Source: Andrena cerasifolii (Eukaryota; Arthropoda; Insecta; Hymenoptera; Andrenidae). From it: DNA of 64,000 nucleotides. Under the pieces are notes generated by a model. It saw only the letters and a program-made list of their open reading frames with translations. It did not search any database and was not told the DNA's origin. Of this stretch, positions 46,740 to 57,974 are shown piece after piece. The stretch spans positions 10,987,433 to 11,051,432 of the forward strand of contig NC_135120.1 in assembly GCF_050908995.1 (NCBI RefSeq). The letters are read 5' to 3'. Each line of letters starts with the position of its first letter. Position 1 is the stretch's first letter. The position numbers and the translations under genes are program-made.

Positions 46740-48380
46740 ATTTGAAAGTTATTAAGAAAATACAGGCTTTCAAATTTTTCAATTTTTGCCTGTCTTTATG
46801 ACAACAGAAATAAATTTTTATCACCGAAACTATCAACTGTAAGGAGTTCATTCTTATTTTATTTTAATCGAGAAGGTTTTAGTCTTCCTAAGTAAATTTT
46901 TTATACAGTAGAATCTCTCGCAACGTTTTCATACGAGATGAATTATAAGTTTTTCATACCAATTTCCATTATTAAACTTGCCTTCAATCGTGAATATAAA
47001 TATGTTTAGAATGCATTAGGTGATTAAGAATATATTTTTATCTACAAGACAATGCGGCATCAGCAATGCAGGCAGCTTCATCTAACAATTAGTCAAACAG
47101 AAAGTCGACATTAAATGTATTCTTCATGAAATCCATATTTGTACCGATGCTTGTTGTTACGGACCAGTGATCGTTTTATTGGACCGTTGATTGAACAAAA
47201 AATTGATGGACCAATCGTTCATGCATAACAAGAAGCACAGGTACAAATACGGGTTCCTGCCACGAGAGAAATACAAAAGTGCTTTCTCCAATGCTGACGA
47301 ACTCAGCTGCAACTCTGGTGAAAGGTCGGGTTACATGTAATGGACGATGGCTTGACCCCGAAATCCACAACAAATTCAAGTCTTAATTATTTCACAACTA
47401 TTTCACGTTTCGAAAATACTAACCTCTTTGTAAGCAAATATTTCGCATAAAACATACGTAAATAATTAAGTTATCCTGTGTGTGTCGAATTTAAAATCAG
47501 CTTTGCTGAAGTGCACAAAAAAAAGAAATTTCTCCCAATTTTCTTTACAAAGAAATAAGCCCTAAATAAAGTAATAGAATATTTTGAAAAAATTTAGATG
47601 CACTGTCATATATGGGAAACTGCAATTGCAATTTTCTGAATACAATTCTTAATGCATACATGCTTCTATTTATAAAAATGTTAAAGTGTTCCAGAAATAA
47701 ATACTTTATCCTGTATTTCATTTATGTATCGAACACTTATCATGTATTTTGAAAAGAAATAAAACCTACTGCTCCATCCCCTTTTTAATCCATTTCAATG
47801 GAAATTTAAACTTAGCATACTATGAAATATGATTGCAGTGACAGCAACAATTTACCGACAAATAATGTCGCTGGATTTAAAAATTGCAACAGCGAGACAT
47901 TTGTGTGCGTTCCTCGTCATTTAAAACTTGAAGCATAAATTTCCCTTGACGCAGTGTTTCGTCCTTGCATTTTATGCACAATTAGAACTGATGCATTTGG
48001 GTTGCTACCACACTCTTGCATTCGTCCTTATAGAAACGAAACTTTGTTCATTATTCATTTGCCTGACGCGACGTACATATTACCAGGGACAGTTAGCTGG
48101 CTTCTCAATGATACGCATCATTAATTTCTATTTCTGATAAGCCGACGCAGATATTTATTGATGAAGCCATAGAGGATTAGTATAAAATACGCGCAATAAT
48201 AATATCTTCATAAAATCTGCATAATTCAATTATTTGCATTTATTAAAATTCAAACTACCTTGCGCTACAAGTGCAGGATACATCTAATAAAAATCGCCGT
48301 GGAAATTAGTTAATAGGAAGAAAATGGTGGCTATCACACGTTGGATTCATACCTGAGTTAATTCCAGCCCTGGACGGATT
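46740..48380. other. Non-coding stretch
   Basis: AT-rich. No element ends or recognisable genes. Confidence 0.4.
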
Positions 48381-48384
48381 ACCG

Positions 48385-48452
48385 AACAGAAGTTTCAGCA
48401 ACATTTAGTTTCTACTTGTTGAACATTCGCGATGTTCGCGGAAACTTCTGTT
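48385..48452. repeat. Nested inverted repeats
   Basis: AACAGAAGTTTC (48385-48396) is exactly complemented at 48441-48452. Inside the loop, GAACAT and ATGTTC (48421-48437) form a second small hairpin over TCGCG. Confidence 0.6.
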
Positions 48453-49110
48453 TACACTAAACTCTGTAACGAACTCAACGACAGAAACAATTAGACAAGA
48501 TAGATATACATACGTCCGTGCGGAGTGATCCTGCGAATGCGACGTGTTACACGCCCTTGTCGACGGTTGTGGAGTAAAATTGGTTTACAGATGGGAACCA
48601 CAGATTCGTAGTGACAGAGAAATTCTCGGTCACATGGACAGAATATTTTATTCGATGGAGCGTTGTTTGAGAAAAATAGCTTTAAACCGATCCCGCTGTA
48701 ACAGCGGCACAAGCGAGTTCGTACCTACTGACACGACGTTATCATGACGACACTTTGGCAACTGAGGATCACTTAATTATAACTTTGCCCCGGGGTTGTG
48801 TGCGCTTGTCATATTTAGTAAACTCTTAGCATTCTAATACGGTGGACGTATCCCACCGCACAATGTTAGGTGAGGAACTTTGACAAACAACGGATGGATT
48901 TAAAGGTATTTGAAAATGGTGTAAGAAGTGTGCATTGTGGCAATTATTGAAACATGGGTGCAAATGTCTAAAGTACCTTTATTATTTCATTCTGTTATAT
49001 TCATAACAAAGTAAATTTCAGATCAATTTCTCAGCGCCAATTTTGCGGGGTGTTTTCGCCTCTTCAATATAGATAGTAGCTAATAAAAAAAATACGTACC
49101 TATCACATAT
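48453..49110. other. Non-coding stretch
   Basis: No features recognised; two short overlapping open frames on opposite strands at 48490-48750 without domain resemblance. Confidence 0.35.
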
Positions 49111-49320
49111 TTTTAACCGACTACAAAAAAGAGGAGGTTATAGATTCGATCCGTATGGTTTTTTTTTTAATGCTTATCCTCGCATAAGTCCTGAGCACAT
49201 GGACGGATTTTGATGATCCTTTTTCTATTCGAAAGAGGGCGATGCTCCGGTGGTCCCACCCTGTACTGCAATTGACACTAGCCTAATATTTTGCCAGTTC
49301 TAGTTAATAAAGACTATTTT
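49111..49320 (+). repeat. Dispersed arthropod repeat (AACCGACTACAAAAAAGAGG type)
   Basis: The segment has the words AACCGACTACAAAAAAGAGG, ATTCGATCCGTATGG, a poly-T run, then GGACGGATTTTGATGATCCT and TATTCGAAAG, in that order. This resembles a very widespread arthropod dispersed repeat that I recall from many insect genomes, with the pattern ACCGACTxCAAAAAAGGAGG ... GGACCGATTTTGATGA. Its class (3' end of a LINE or a non-autonomous element) is not settled here. No protein is encoded. Confidence 0.6.
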
Positions 49321-49480
49321 CACCTAATTATTATTAATTTATGCACGTACGCGTATATCTCCTCAGCATGTTGTGTAAATATATATAAAAGTAAAAAGTT
49401 AAAACTAAAAAATATTTTAAAAAAAATTAAAACTGACTTTAAAAAAAGAAAACTGTTGTAAAAAGTAAAAATAATGTTAT

Positions 49481-49590
49481 CCCTTATTTCGTCTACGACT
49501 CTCAATTTTTATAAGTCGGCGCCAGATTTACACGCTGCAAATGATAAGGCGTCGACGTATAAAAATGGAGAGTCGTAGATTAAATAAGGG
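49481..49590. mobile_element. 110-bp MITE-like inverted repeat
   Basis: CCCTTATTTCGTCTACGACT at the left end is mirrored by AGTCGTAGATTAAATAAGGG at the right end. The match continues to TTTTTATAAGTCG inward, giving arms of about 38-40 bp. The flanks are TTAT and AATAA, which could be a decayed TTAA site, but this is not secure. Confidence 0.75.
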
Positions 49591-49710
49591 AATAAATTAT
49601 TTTTTACTAGCAATTGTTTTGTGAAATGTATTTTTATCAAAATCGACGATCGTCACTTTGGAATATTCCCTTGTAAGTGCTCCATGTCTGAAGGTTTGGG
49701 TTAGGCTAGG

Positions 49711-49867
49711 AAGGCTGGTTCAGACATGTCCAGCAATTTAGTCGAGTGGCGAGTAATTTAGTAATTATTTTACTAAACTACTCGACTAAATTTTAGTGTC
49801 CACACACGATACATTATTAAATTACTCGCTACCCGATTAAATTCCTGGTTGTGTCTGAACCAGCCTT
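49711..49867. mobile_element. 157-bp MITE with 55-bp inverted arms
   Basis: The ends AAGGCTGGTTCAGACA and TGTCTGAACCAGCCTT are exact complements for 16 bp. Similarity then continues through AATTTAGTCGAGTGGCGAG versus its diverged partner for about 55 bp in total. No target-site duplication was identified, so the superfamily is open. No protein is encoded. Confidence 0.82.
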
Positions 49868-50002
49868 TATGGGCGAGAGTCTATGCCTTTTTCATGAAAA
49901 TATCCATGTTCCTTTGAAAAAAGAGGGTTTGAAAATATGATATTCTGACAGAAATGGAACCCACATGAGCCATTACAAAGGTACTCACGTTGCTATATAC
50001 TA

Positions 50003-50756
50003 ATCTAGAGCAGGGTTCGAAAGAATTGTGGAACTTTTCAATTGGTTCTATTTGAAATATGGACCGTGGAAATTTTTAAAAATGTTCTCACATTATAAGT
50101 TTCCATGAGAACTGATAAAGTAAAAGTTCTTGAAAATAAGAGTTCTAGTTGGAGTGGAACTTATAAAATATAAAAATAAAAATTTCTCTATAACAGGAAC
50201 AGATATTTTGTTCATCAATATTAAAGAACAGTTAAATTAATATTCTGAATGTATTATTTATTTGTAATATTTACCTACGTAGATAATTTCTACGCAGATA
50301 TTAGGTACACAATTTTTGTGTATTTTGGTTCCTGTAAGTTATAAAAAAAAAGTTATTTAGGTATTATTCTTGACAAGTTCTCTTTTCTGTTCAATACTTC
50401 TTAAGAAACTATTAATTACTTATGTTATGATTTTCACACCTTTTATTAAATAAACACGAGGAATATGATATTATATTGTTAAATAAAACTAGTACTTAAT
50501 AGTTTAGTATTTTTCTTTATCTTATGGAACCTTTTTTAATAAATGTTCTAATATAACTGTTTCCATGGAACTTTTATTATATAGGTTCTAAAATATCTGT
50601 TCCATGAGAACAGTTTCTAAAGAAGTTCCTAATTGTAACATTTCTTTCAGTAAAAATTCCATAGGAACAGATACTTTCTTTATCTAAACATATAAGTTTT
50701 AACAGAATTTCTTTAAAAATAAGAGTTCCATAACTTTTTTGATCCCTGGTCTAGAG
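50003..50756. mobile_element. Non-autonomous hAT element with 8-bp target duplications
   Basis: The element occupies 50011-50748 (738 bp). The ends CAGGGTTCGAAAGA and TTTTTTGATCCCTG fit the CAGGG...CCCTG type of hAT terminal repeat, with similarity continuing for about 30 bp (TATGGAACTCTTATTTT on one side, TGTGGAACTTTTCAATT on the other). ATCTAGAG (50003-50010) and GTCTAGAG (50749-50756) are 8-bp duplications matching at 7 of 8 bases, the length hAT transposases produce. The interior is rich in GGAAC/GTTCC words, as in hAT subterminal binding sites. No transposase frame remains. Confidence 0.88.
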
Positions 50757-50890
50757 TTTAATTAAATTTCTTACCTACTTGTGAGTATGTGGAACTGCCC
50801 TACAGTGTAACAAACTGTAATTAAAAATAACAATCTCTACTAGCTGGCCATCCAGCATTCTACCACCTACATTCATGACTTATGTGATCG

Positions 50891-51399
50891 TCAAATATCC
50901 ATTCCCTTCACTCCGCTGCCACCGGAATCCCATGACACTTCATCAATGTCGAATTCCGCACACCCAGCTGCATCAACATCCGGTTTTACAGCACTAATCC
51001 CAATAGCAAGTCCCTGCACTCAAATCATTGGAGCGGACTTGCACTTCGGTGCCTTCTGTACCGTCTCCCATGTCACCACGGTCATCGGTATCGAGTCTTA
51101 CACCTCCACTATTACTAGTACCGAGTCCTATGACGCAGCGGTCGTCAATATTGAATCTTATGACTTCAATATCGCCCGTATCGAGTCGTATAATGCTGGG
51201 CTCGTAGGTATCGCGGCTCCATGGCTTCAGTATCATTGGCATCGAGTTCTACAGCCTCAGTGGGGTCGTTTGGTTCGGTAACGCTGGAATCTTCTGTATC
51301 GTACTCCGGACCGCTAGTATCTTCAACGACTCTGAGTATATTCGGTAAGGGGTGTTGACTTTTACGGCATAAAGCTTCTGGGTTTCGCTTCCTATGCGC
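50891..51399 (-). pseudogene. Frameshifted acidic-repeat protein relic
   Basis: Consecutive - strand segments in different frames read like an acidic protein. One frame (51166-51399, 77 codons, no upstream ATG) contains PLPNILRVVEDTSGPEYDTE and TEPNDPTEAVELDANDTEA. After a one-base slip (a 31-base repeat unit at 51211-51241) another continues with IRLDTGDIEVIRFNIDD and VRLDTDDRGDMGDGTEG. A last one ends FDIDEVSWDSGGSGVKGMDI then TGA at 50891-50893. The repeat unit is ten residues, matching the 30-bp minisatellite at 51091-51271. Not a known family. The opposite strand is also open (50946-51281). I read it as a decayed gene or, less likely, several spliced exons. Confidence 0.4.
51091..51271 (+). 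repeat. 30-bp minisatellite, about six units
   Basis: Units beginning TCGAGTCTTA (or variants) start at 51091, 51121, 51151, 51181, 51211 and 51242. Four spacings are exactly 30 and the last is 31. The last unit decays after about 30 bases. A period divisible by three is typical of repeats that arose in coding sequence. The 31-base unit breaks the frame on either strand. Confidence 0.8.
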
Positions 51400-51639
51400 C
51401 TAGCGATTGTCTCGATTCCCTCAAACGTAGCTTCGTTATAAATACGAGGCTCCCCGCACACGTTCCCCGACCGAGTAATCGCATTTTAGCTCCCACGAAA
51501 TGCCCCGCTGGTTTCGCTGGCTGTCGAGACTTAGCACGAACGATCACGAGGAAACAGCAGTTGGAGGGAGGCACTACAAGTCTCCCCCCATCTAGGAGAC
51601 GCGGATAAAATTTAATTAACGAACGACACGGCGGTGCGG

Positions 51640-51864
51640 CTCCCAGCGACAAGTTCAATCTGTATAATCACGAGATTCTAATCCTCGCGACAGCATTGAG
51701 CACGGCAGACGCTGAACTTTGCATGTTCACCGTGCTAACGAAAATTGACAGGGAGTGAGTGACAAGCCATTATCGCGCTAGCACCGCGGAGCAGGATCGA
51801 CGGTTTATCGATCAAAATATTTCGATAGTCGCGCCCAGTGAGATAGCCGTCCGATTCGATTCGG
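51640..51864 (+). promoter_or_regulatory. Possible promoter and 5' UTR exon with donor
   Basis: GC-rich sequence ends at a consensus donor, CGATTCGG|GTAAGTCC (GT at 51865-51866). No long open frame leads to it, so any exon would be non-coding 5' UTR. There is no TATA box on this strand. The downstream sequence becomes AT-rich, as at an intron start. Confidence 0.25.
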
Positions 51865-51866
51865 GT

Positions 51867-53012
51867 AAGTCCAACTCGTAAATTGCTCAAGAACTCAGCC
51901 TCTGCAAATTTTTAAATAAAATCCACCTTATTCTTTTACTTAAAAATAGTATTATATAAACGCAGATGCATTTCATCTACTCCTAGATACAGGTGTATCG
52001 AGACTTTCGGTTGGTTATGGATTTTAATCAGAAGATAATGAATAACCAACTTCACGAGTCCTAAACGTGGAGAAATGGAATCACGTAGCCATGCCCGCGT
52101 AATAGGTAGCGATGCTCGAAGGAATTAAACGGGCTACGTTTCCGATCACAGCCTGTCGATTCCGGCCGCGTGGAACCGCGCGCGTTTAAAATATTGCCCG
52201 CACGCTGGTTATCGTTTTCTATTTATCGCGTAACGAATGGCATCGAGCAGATCGTGCAAACCCTTCCAACCCCCCCCCCTGGAGCCCCTTCGCTGCCTCC
52301 CTTTATGATTACATAAATTCCCGGTTTATCTGAATCCATTTTTCGAGCGGACAATCAAATCACGGGCGCAATTAGCGAAGTGGAGTTGCCCGCTGGCTGC
52401 GAGAGATCGTACGAACGTGTAATCGCGCGATTCAATTTCACCCTCGTATCGACGGATTTACAACGTCCCTGTACGTGCACGCGTAAGCGTGCGAATTTAA
52501 TACGCGCCGCCGGATGCGATTTGCCCCGGCCGGCAAAAAAGAGAGGGCAAACAAACAATCAGAAAAAAAAAGATGCAAGGAAAGGTAACCACGCGCGGCA
52601 CACCAATTTTCGCGCGAAATTTGCTTCTCGCGTGAACGAGCCGGGTTGCGAGTTTAACTCGCGAGCTGTGCATTTCGAGTTTCGGTGGCATGATTGAACA
52701 TCGCGCGGATTTTGTGCTTTTTTACTTACCTGTTACATGGTTGGTAAGGCTTTTGGGGAAACGAACATTAATTAATGAAATGTTTACTAATTGAAAGAGA
52801 ATTGAATAGTATTTAAATTTAAAGGTAAATTTCAGGAATATTTTTTTTATTTTTTGTTTGAGTATTACGGGTAATAACTCTTTGGTGCATTAATGTGACA
52901 TGAAACGACATACAGGGCGGATAAATGAGATAAAATTATGATAAAGATTAAAGTACGCAAATAGCAAAGAAAACAATGGAAAGAAATAACAAGTATCAAT
53001 ATTGCAACTTAC
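51867..53012. other. GC-rich block then AT-rich non-coding DNA
   Basis: 52100-52700 is CpG-rich and includes a run of ten C (52270-52279) and a patch of AAAAAAAAG. Overlapping open frames on both strands (for example 52380-52697) show no domain. 52700-53010 is AT-rich without features. Confidence 0.35.
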
Positions 53013-53724
53013 GGGGGTACGTTACCCTCAAAATTTTCGAAAATTAGTGAAAACTAATTTGGATGTTCGCATATTCCGCTAGCTACATCTTTTCTACGTA
53101 TTTTAAGCGCAACCGGGCCCAAAAATTCAAAAAATTGAAGGAATTACAGTAAAAAATGTACGAGCCTGCACATGAGATCGGATAACGATATCTAACTTTA
53201 AACGTGATTTCCCAGAAACTACGTTTTCCAAAACCGTGAACATAAAATTTCGAAAACCGCTCCAACGATTTGAATGAAAATTTATCTATTCTCCTCCATG
53301 TATTGGGACCACATTTTCAATATAAATTCTTAATGAAAAGATAAAGAATATTTTTCCTACAAAGAAGGATATAATTAGAAACATCAAAATAAAATTTGTA
53401 TCAATTTGTTTATCAAAATTTGTCTTCCTGCACAAGATGGAGACAGTCTTACAGATTATAGAAAGGCATTTACTTTGTGTTTTAGGTAATTCACCTGTTC
53501 GGAATCGTGTTCACCATCAAACGGTGCATCGCGTACACGCTCTCACATTTATATTTATAACTTTTTTCCCCTATAAACATATTTAAATTTTCTTTTTGCA
53601 CATGAGCGTCAACGAAATGGCGCTTAAAAATTAAAACAAAAATTATCTCTATATTCATTTATTACTTCAGAATATGCGTTTGAAGAAGGGCCTGATTTTG
53701 GGCTGTTTAGGATAACCTACCCCC
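53013..53724. mobile_element. 712-bp element with GGGGGTA inverted ends
   Basis: The left end GGGGGTACGTTACCCTCAA and the inward-read right end GGGGGTAGGTTATCCTAAA match at 16 of 19 bases. The left flank ends TTAC and the right flank begins TTAA, so a TTAA insertion site with one change is possible. The interior contains no transposase. A tract with AAACTACGTTTTCCAAAACC gives the feel of a dispersed insect repeat, but this is not verified. Confidence 0.6.
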
Positions 53725-56515
53725 TTAATCATCCAGAATTCGCAAGGACTGAATTTCCGAATGTAGAGAAGGAAGTAGCGAAAATTTATAATGTTATAAT
53801 GTTAGTGTGACGTAATGTAGTTATTCTTTGCTTTTCATTTATTTGAAGAGTTTCCCTTGCATTTTACACGCGGGTAGGGAAAGGGATTACGAAGCTTGTT
53901 GCGCTTCCCTCCTAGGGACTAAATTTCATGGAAGTGTATAAGTTATTAACGTGACGGGGCTATCGCTAATACCCTCTGTCATAAGTTGGAAGAAATAATT
54001 GAATGAAAGTATTCCGTAGTGAGCGAAGTTTTAATAAAGTCCATGAAGGATACAACTTTATCGCAACTTTACTGTATAATGTCTAGTTAGGTTCTTCACC
54101 GTGCGGTGCTCGCTAGGGAATTTATGCCGCTGAGCATTCGGCACCTTGCTAACTACGCTCGCGGAGTGGCAAGTTTCCTTTAATCGTTAATACGGGTTAT
54201 GCATTTAATTACGCAATTCTGTGAGCAATTACGCTGCCAAAGTCGTTTTGATTTCCACGCCGACATAATAGAAATCCGCTTTAACTTCGAACAACAGGAA
54301 ATGTAATCAATGAAATGAAAATTTAAGTGGGACTAGGCAACCTTCCCTGAATCGCGTAATTTAATTCCATTTCATTTTGCTAATTAAGCCGGTCGATAGT
54401 GACACACTTTGATCGATTTTCGTATTACAATCTGGATCACGCTATCGCGAAATTAATAACTGCTCGCGGTAAATAGGAAGACGAACGTAGCTTCCCTTCT
54501 TTCAACCCTTCACGCTGCAAATTGTAGATCGTTCAGTCCTTAAGTAGACAACTTTGGAATAGGTGAGAAATATACTACAGTGAATTCAAAAGCAATAATT
54601 CAAATATTTCTACGAGTCACTAAATCTTCTATTTTTTTGTTTTTTACGGAAAAAAATTGGTTAAATGTTGAGACACGCAAGAGGAAGAAAAATCCTTAAT
54701 GCTTGATGAATGTTTTTCACTCCTCGAAATGGTCTCACTTTTCCTTAATTGTTCACGCTAACGAGGAAGTCGTTTCATGGATACGTTGCACTTTATCTCG
54801 TTAAACGGTGGAAACCACTTCAGATTGCTCGCCTCGGTTCACGTTTTTCTAAGTATCGTTCGAGAAGGAAAGAGATGCTTTAATCCCCCCTCGGTCCGCA
54901 CTCCCGCTTCTCTCGAATTTATTTTTCGCCTTAGACAATTGAATCAGGGGTATAATTAGCAAAGTGGAACATCAGCCGTCGCTTTAATTCGTCCACGATG
55001 GTCCACCATAACTTTCCGTGGCTCAGCTAGCAGGCTGCATCGGGTAGCGTTATTTTTATTCACTTCGAGCAATTTATTGTGCTCTTGCGTTCAAACGCTA
55101 ATTCGGCTAATTTAGGTAAGTGAGTTTTATCGTAATAACGGTGGATCATTGTGGCGGTAACACGTTTTCTTTTTCTATTCTAATATCTGGAATAACGAGT
55201 TGCATTTCATATATATTATCGAAGAAGTTAAAATATTTATAAAGATTGAGTAAAAGTAGAAATTATAAATACTATAATATCTGGTATTCTTGTCTCCGTT
55301 TTTCCAAGTTTCTGTAATCATATTATCTGATGAAAAATATTGTTCTTTTATTACATGTATTAAGTTATCGAAGCTGGGTACTTAGAAATGATTTTCCTTG
55401 TGGGATATTGTAAACAAGTGTGTAACGTGAAGTTGGGAATAAATACTACAATATAGTTTTATGTAATATTCCTTTCTTTACAGCTGTTTGAAATATACCT
55501 ATAACCTTGTTCGTATCGCCTGAATACCGCAGCATACACCCTGGTACAACTAAAAATTGACTTAAGCTACGTTTGTTACATAAACATTGCACAAGATAAA
55601 ATACTAAAAATATTTTCCTTAAATATCTGCTGGATCGTCCAGGGGATTTTATAATGTTACAAAGTCCTTAAGGTGCAAAAAGGATATTAACGCTACATGA
55701 CACTATCAAACGATGCAAAAACTAGATTCTGCAACCAACGCGTGAAAACTTCGAAATATATCGCAACACATCTTACACACAATATTTGTATAATATCAGC
55801 ATCGAGAAATTATAAGGACTTGGGTTTTTCCTAAACTGATTGAGACTCCAGTAGCCTCGATTCGCTTTTCCTCAGCAGAGAATCAAATTACGAGAAAAAA
55901 TTAAATTTTTCCCCTCGCGATCACATTTTCTCTCGTTGGACGTTTTGATTTCAGGTCGAATTTATTAAAGTTTCATTCTGTGCACGTTTCACACGGCGAT
56001 AATAGTAATTAATTTCTCGCTTCGCCTCTGAATAAATGCTCCAAATAAATACTTCTCGTAATTCTACTTAAAAAATTGAAACAAATATCTAGTGCCTACA
56101 CGAATCATCTCAATGAGCACGTTCTGCTACACTTTGAAATACCAATATCCAGTCGACCAGGATTTTCCCTTTTTAAATCCCTCTCGTGCAGCATGTTTTT
56201 CTAATTTCCAGAGAGTATATTGAATCACCACTCTTAGGATGTACAGAATAATTAATGGTAATTAACACTTTGTTAAATTTACATCGCGTGTCCCTGGTTA
56301 CGTGCTGAAGTGGCTGTTACGAATTTAACCGGCGCAAACACTGTCTACTCAACGATTTAACAACAGTACACTTGCATGGTTTTCAAATACCATGTACATT
56401 CATTATACATTGTCGACATAATTCATTATTAATAGCAACAGTCCAACAAAATTCAATCGTTTCCTTGCAGCTCTTCTGAGACCATCGATTATATTTTCAC
56501 TCACAGGAAACGTAT
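53725..56515. other. Non-coding stretch
   Basis: No gene recognised. A donor-like TTTAG|GTAAGTGAG at 55115 has no open frame before it. Confidence 0.4.
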
Positions 56516-56585
56516 TAACACTTTGATCCTGTGATGGTTTTAACATAAAGCGGCATTTTTTAAAACCTTGCATCAAAGTATTAAC
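56516..56585. mobile_element. 62-bp piggyBac-like remnant between TTAA sites
   Basis: TTAA (56516-56519) is followed by CACTTTGATC, and the other end reads GCATCAAAGTA then TTAA (56582-56585). The tips are inverted repeats with about two mismatches in ten, and a second inverted pair (GGTTTTAA / TTAAAACC) lies inside. The small size suggests an extreme internal deletion. Chance cannot be excluded in AT-rich DNA. Confidence 0.45.
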
Positions 56586-56589
56586 CGCA

Positions 56590-57970
56590 TTTTACTCGCG
56601 AAATTAATCATTTAAGATGTACAGAAACCTTTGCTAATTTTCTCCGAGCAGAACATCAATCTATCAATCTAATGTAAGAATGACTATCTTCCAAACAGTT
56701 GCAACTATTCCATGATATTCTTCTAGCAAAAGAATTTGTTCGTTACCCACAACATATTACACTTCCCATCACGGACGAAATGATTAACGTAGGTACTTCG
56801 ATTTTAACCCGCTAATCGTAACTTTCACCACCACCATGATCGGGATTCGACTTAGGCTTCGTCCCAGAGTGAAATTTCAAACACACTGTGTTCCTTTTTG
56901 TAACGAGAAATTTTTCCAATAAATACACGTTTATCGTACTTTCGTCGCGGCTGGCCAGCGAAATCGACGAAGTTTCCCGACCAACTCGTGAACGTAAAAA
57001 ATTACGATACCCGTAAAATGGCCGCGGCGGACAGAACAGGGGGTGTCCTGGGGAAAGCATCACAAAGAAACGTTCTGTCTTCATCTCGAGATTAAAGCAA
57101 TTTCTGCGACGAGGTACGTGCTTTTTCTATGGGACCAGCCAACAGCTGGCCGTATTAAATGCATACTGGCACCGTCTAGCCGCTTTTACTCCCACTATAC
57201 CTACCGCTAAATTATGCAATTACTGAGATACTAGCCGGTAAGGAACGTTGTACAATGTATGAAATCTCGAGAGGGAGAGAATTGCGGCGTTGAGGACGGC
57301 GAAGAATGGCTGGGCTGTTACGGACCGTGTCTTTTATTTTCGTCGCGTTGCATGCATAGAAAAGCCGCGGAATTTCGGCGCGAGATACGGGACGAGAGAC
57401 TGGACAATCCCTTTACACCTCAGACAAAACGCTACGGAAGACAGGCTGCGCAATCGTGATAATAATATTCTTTCAGACGCTCGGTTGATTTGTATTCCGT
57501 CCTCCTTCGCTGATACAAGGAATTAAGTTCTAGAAGCTTGTAATTAGGCTGCATAGAAATTAGAATTTTCGTAAAATTAATTACTGTGTCTTTATCTTCA
57601 ATTCGTAGCACAAAAGAAATGAATATTTTTCTATTATTTAGGGTGTATAATTTGATATCGTGTATTTTAAATCGAGGAAAGTGATTTCCTAAGAGGTAGT
57701 TGGAAATATTCGTGTTACTTTATAGAACGTAGTTCTTCTTACAAGATAAGAAGTAGTAGTCGTGGTGTAAGTAGAAAAGGTGATTATAGGATGATTATAG
57801 AATAATATTAATTTTGAATGTGAAACCGATTCTTAATTCCGATTCGATTCAACTTCCAAATATATTTTCATAAAAAAATCATCCCCTTCCCAGGTGTACC
57901 ACGATTAATGCCCATCCCTGTATATCAGAAAAACTGTGACACATAAATACTCCATAAGAAGTACAATATT
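56590..57970. other. Non-coding stretch
   Basis: Short open frames at 56812-57084 (- strand) and 57259-57526 (+ strand) have no domain resemblance. No repeats were recognised. Confidence 0.35.
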
Positions 57971-57974
57971 TGTA

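Noticed and set aside
50946..51281. 111-codon + strand frame with ten-residue IESY repeats
   Set aside because: Same minisatellite read on the other strand. It cannot be excluded, but the - strand reading extends beyond the repeat with protein-like flanks, while this one does not.
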